From Gallionellaceae bacterium CG11_big_fil_rev_8_21_14_0_20_60_62 (lineage in GTDB: Bacteria; Pseudomonadota; Gammaproteobacteria; Burkholderiales; Gallionellaceae): 6,621 nucleotides of DNA. The stretch is from positions 7,187-13,807 of the forward strand of contig PCWU01000050.1 of the NCBI GenBank assembly GCA_002787455.1, written 5' to 3'. Position numbers and translations under genes: made by a program. Position 1 is the first letter of the stretch. Every line of letters starts with the position of its first letter. A model generated the notes under the pieces. The model was not told the origin of the DNA, did not search any database, and worked only from the letters and a program-made list of their open reading frames with translations. Of the stretch, positions 6,340-6,621 are shown piece by piece.

Positions 6340-6621
6340 ATGGGTATTGAAGGAATCCTGGAAAAGGGCGTCGTCACCACCACTGCCGACACCATCATCA
6401 ACTATGCGCGCACCGGCTCGCTGTGGCCGATGACTTTTGGCCTCGCCTGTTGCGCGGTTGAGATGATGCATGCCGCGCTGGCGCGTTATGACCTGGACCG
6501 GTTCGGCGCCGGCGCCTTCCGCCCCAGCCCGCGCCAGTCTGATGTGATGATCGTGGCCGGCACGCTGTGCAACAAGATGGCGCCCGCCCTGCGCAAGGTG
6601 TACGACCAGATGGCCGAGCCG
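6340..6621 (+). CDS. nuoB: NADH-quinone oxidoreductase (complex I) subunit B (3' end missing)
   Basis: A peripheral-arm subunit of complex I that carries the last iron-sulfur cluster, N2, which passes electrons to quinone. Ninety-four codons are present and the frame is open to the window end. Betaproteobacterial NuoB is, from memory, about 160 residues. The tandem Cys37-Cys38 in FGLACCAVEMMHA are two of the four N2 ligands; the other two should lie beyond the window. Cys77 in AGTLCNKM is at a position not used as a ligand in E. coli NuoB. FRPSPRQSDVMIVAGT and MAPALRKVYDQM are family signatures. The ATG at 6340 follows AAAGGGG at 6327-6333 with 6 bases between, and gives the expected MGIEGILEKG start. 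Upstream in-frame GTG 6289 and TTG 6334 have no well-placed ribosome site. Confidence 0.97.
   Translation, partial: MGIEGILEKGVVTTTADTIINYARTGSLWPMTFGLACCAVEMMHAALARYDLDRFGAGAFRPSPRQSDVMIVAGTLCNKMAPALRKVYDQMAEP

Noticed and set aside
1..6621. CRISPR array, insertion sequence, toxin-antitoxin or defence system
   Set aside because: There are no regularly spaced repeats, transposase motifs, terminal inverted repeats or small paired genes. All coding DNA is explained by pst, tpiA, secG, tRNA and nuo genes.

Overview
The window looks like chromosomal DNA of a betaproteobacterium, perhaps from the Nitrosomonadales or Gallionellaceae. This rests on the gene order tpiA - secG - tRNA-Leu(GAG) - nuoA - nuoB, on the NuoB N-terminus (MGIEGILEKG..., tandem Cys in LACCAVEMMHA), and on moderately high GC. 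The genus assignment is an inference and is not proven by the sequence. All genes lie on the + strand.

Bases 1-4246 hold the membrane and ATPase part of a high-affinity phosphate ABC transporter. It comprises the 3' part of pstC (its start is outside the window), then pstA, then pstB. The genes are spaced 11 bases apart or overlap, so they form one operon. Both permeases are the long type, with a large extracytoplasmic domain added to the usual MetI-like core: a beta-propeller-like stretch in PstC and a charged, coiled-coil-rich stretch in PstA. No phoU follows pstB directly.

Bases 4247-4575 are a non-coding spacer. It holds several stem-loops, one of which ends in a T run and is the best candidate for the pst terminator. 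It ends in a good sigma70-type promoter (TTGACC - 17 - TACTAT) placed just upstream of tpiA.

Bases 4576-5787 hold tpiA (triosephosphate isomerase, glycolysis and gluconeogenesis), secG (Sec translocon subunit) and a complete tRNA-Leu(GAG). They are packed tightly enough to be one transcript from the tpiA promoter. Bases 5788-6621 start the nuo operon for respiratory complex I: nuoA is complete and nuoB is cut by the window end after 94 codons.

This is mostly ordinary housekeeping DNA. I found no evidence of a new defence, mobile or biosynthetic system. The points that merit a second look are the structured spacer, the small inverted repeat covering part of the tpiA ribosome binding site, the A-C mismatch in the tRNA acceptor stem, the in-frame gap between nuoA and nuoB, and the long forms of PstC and PstA.
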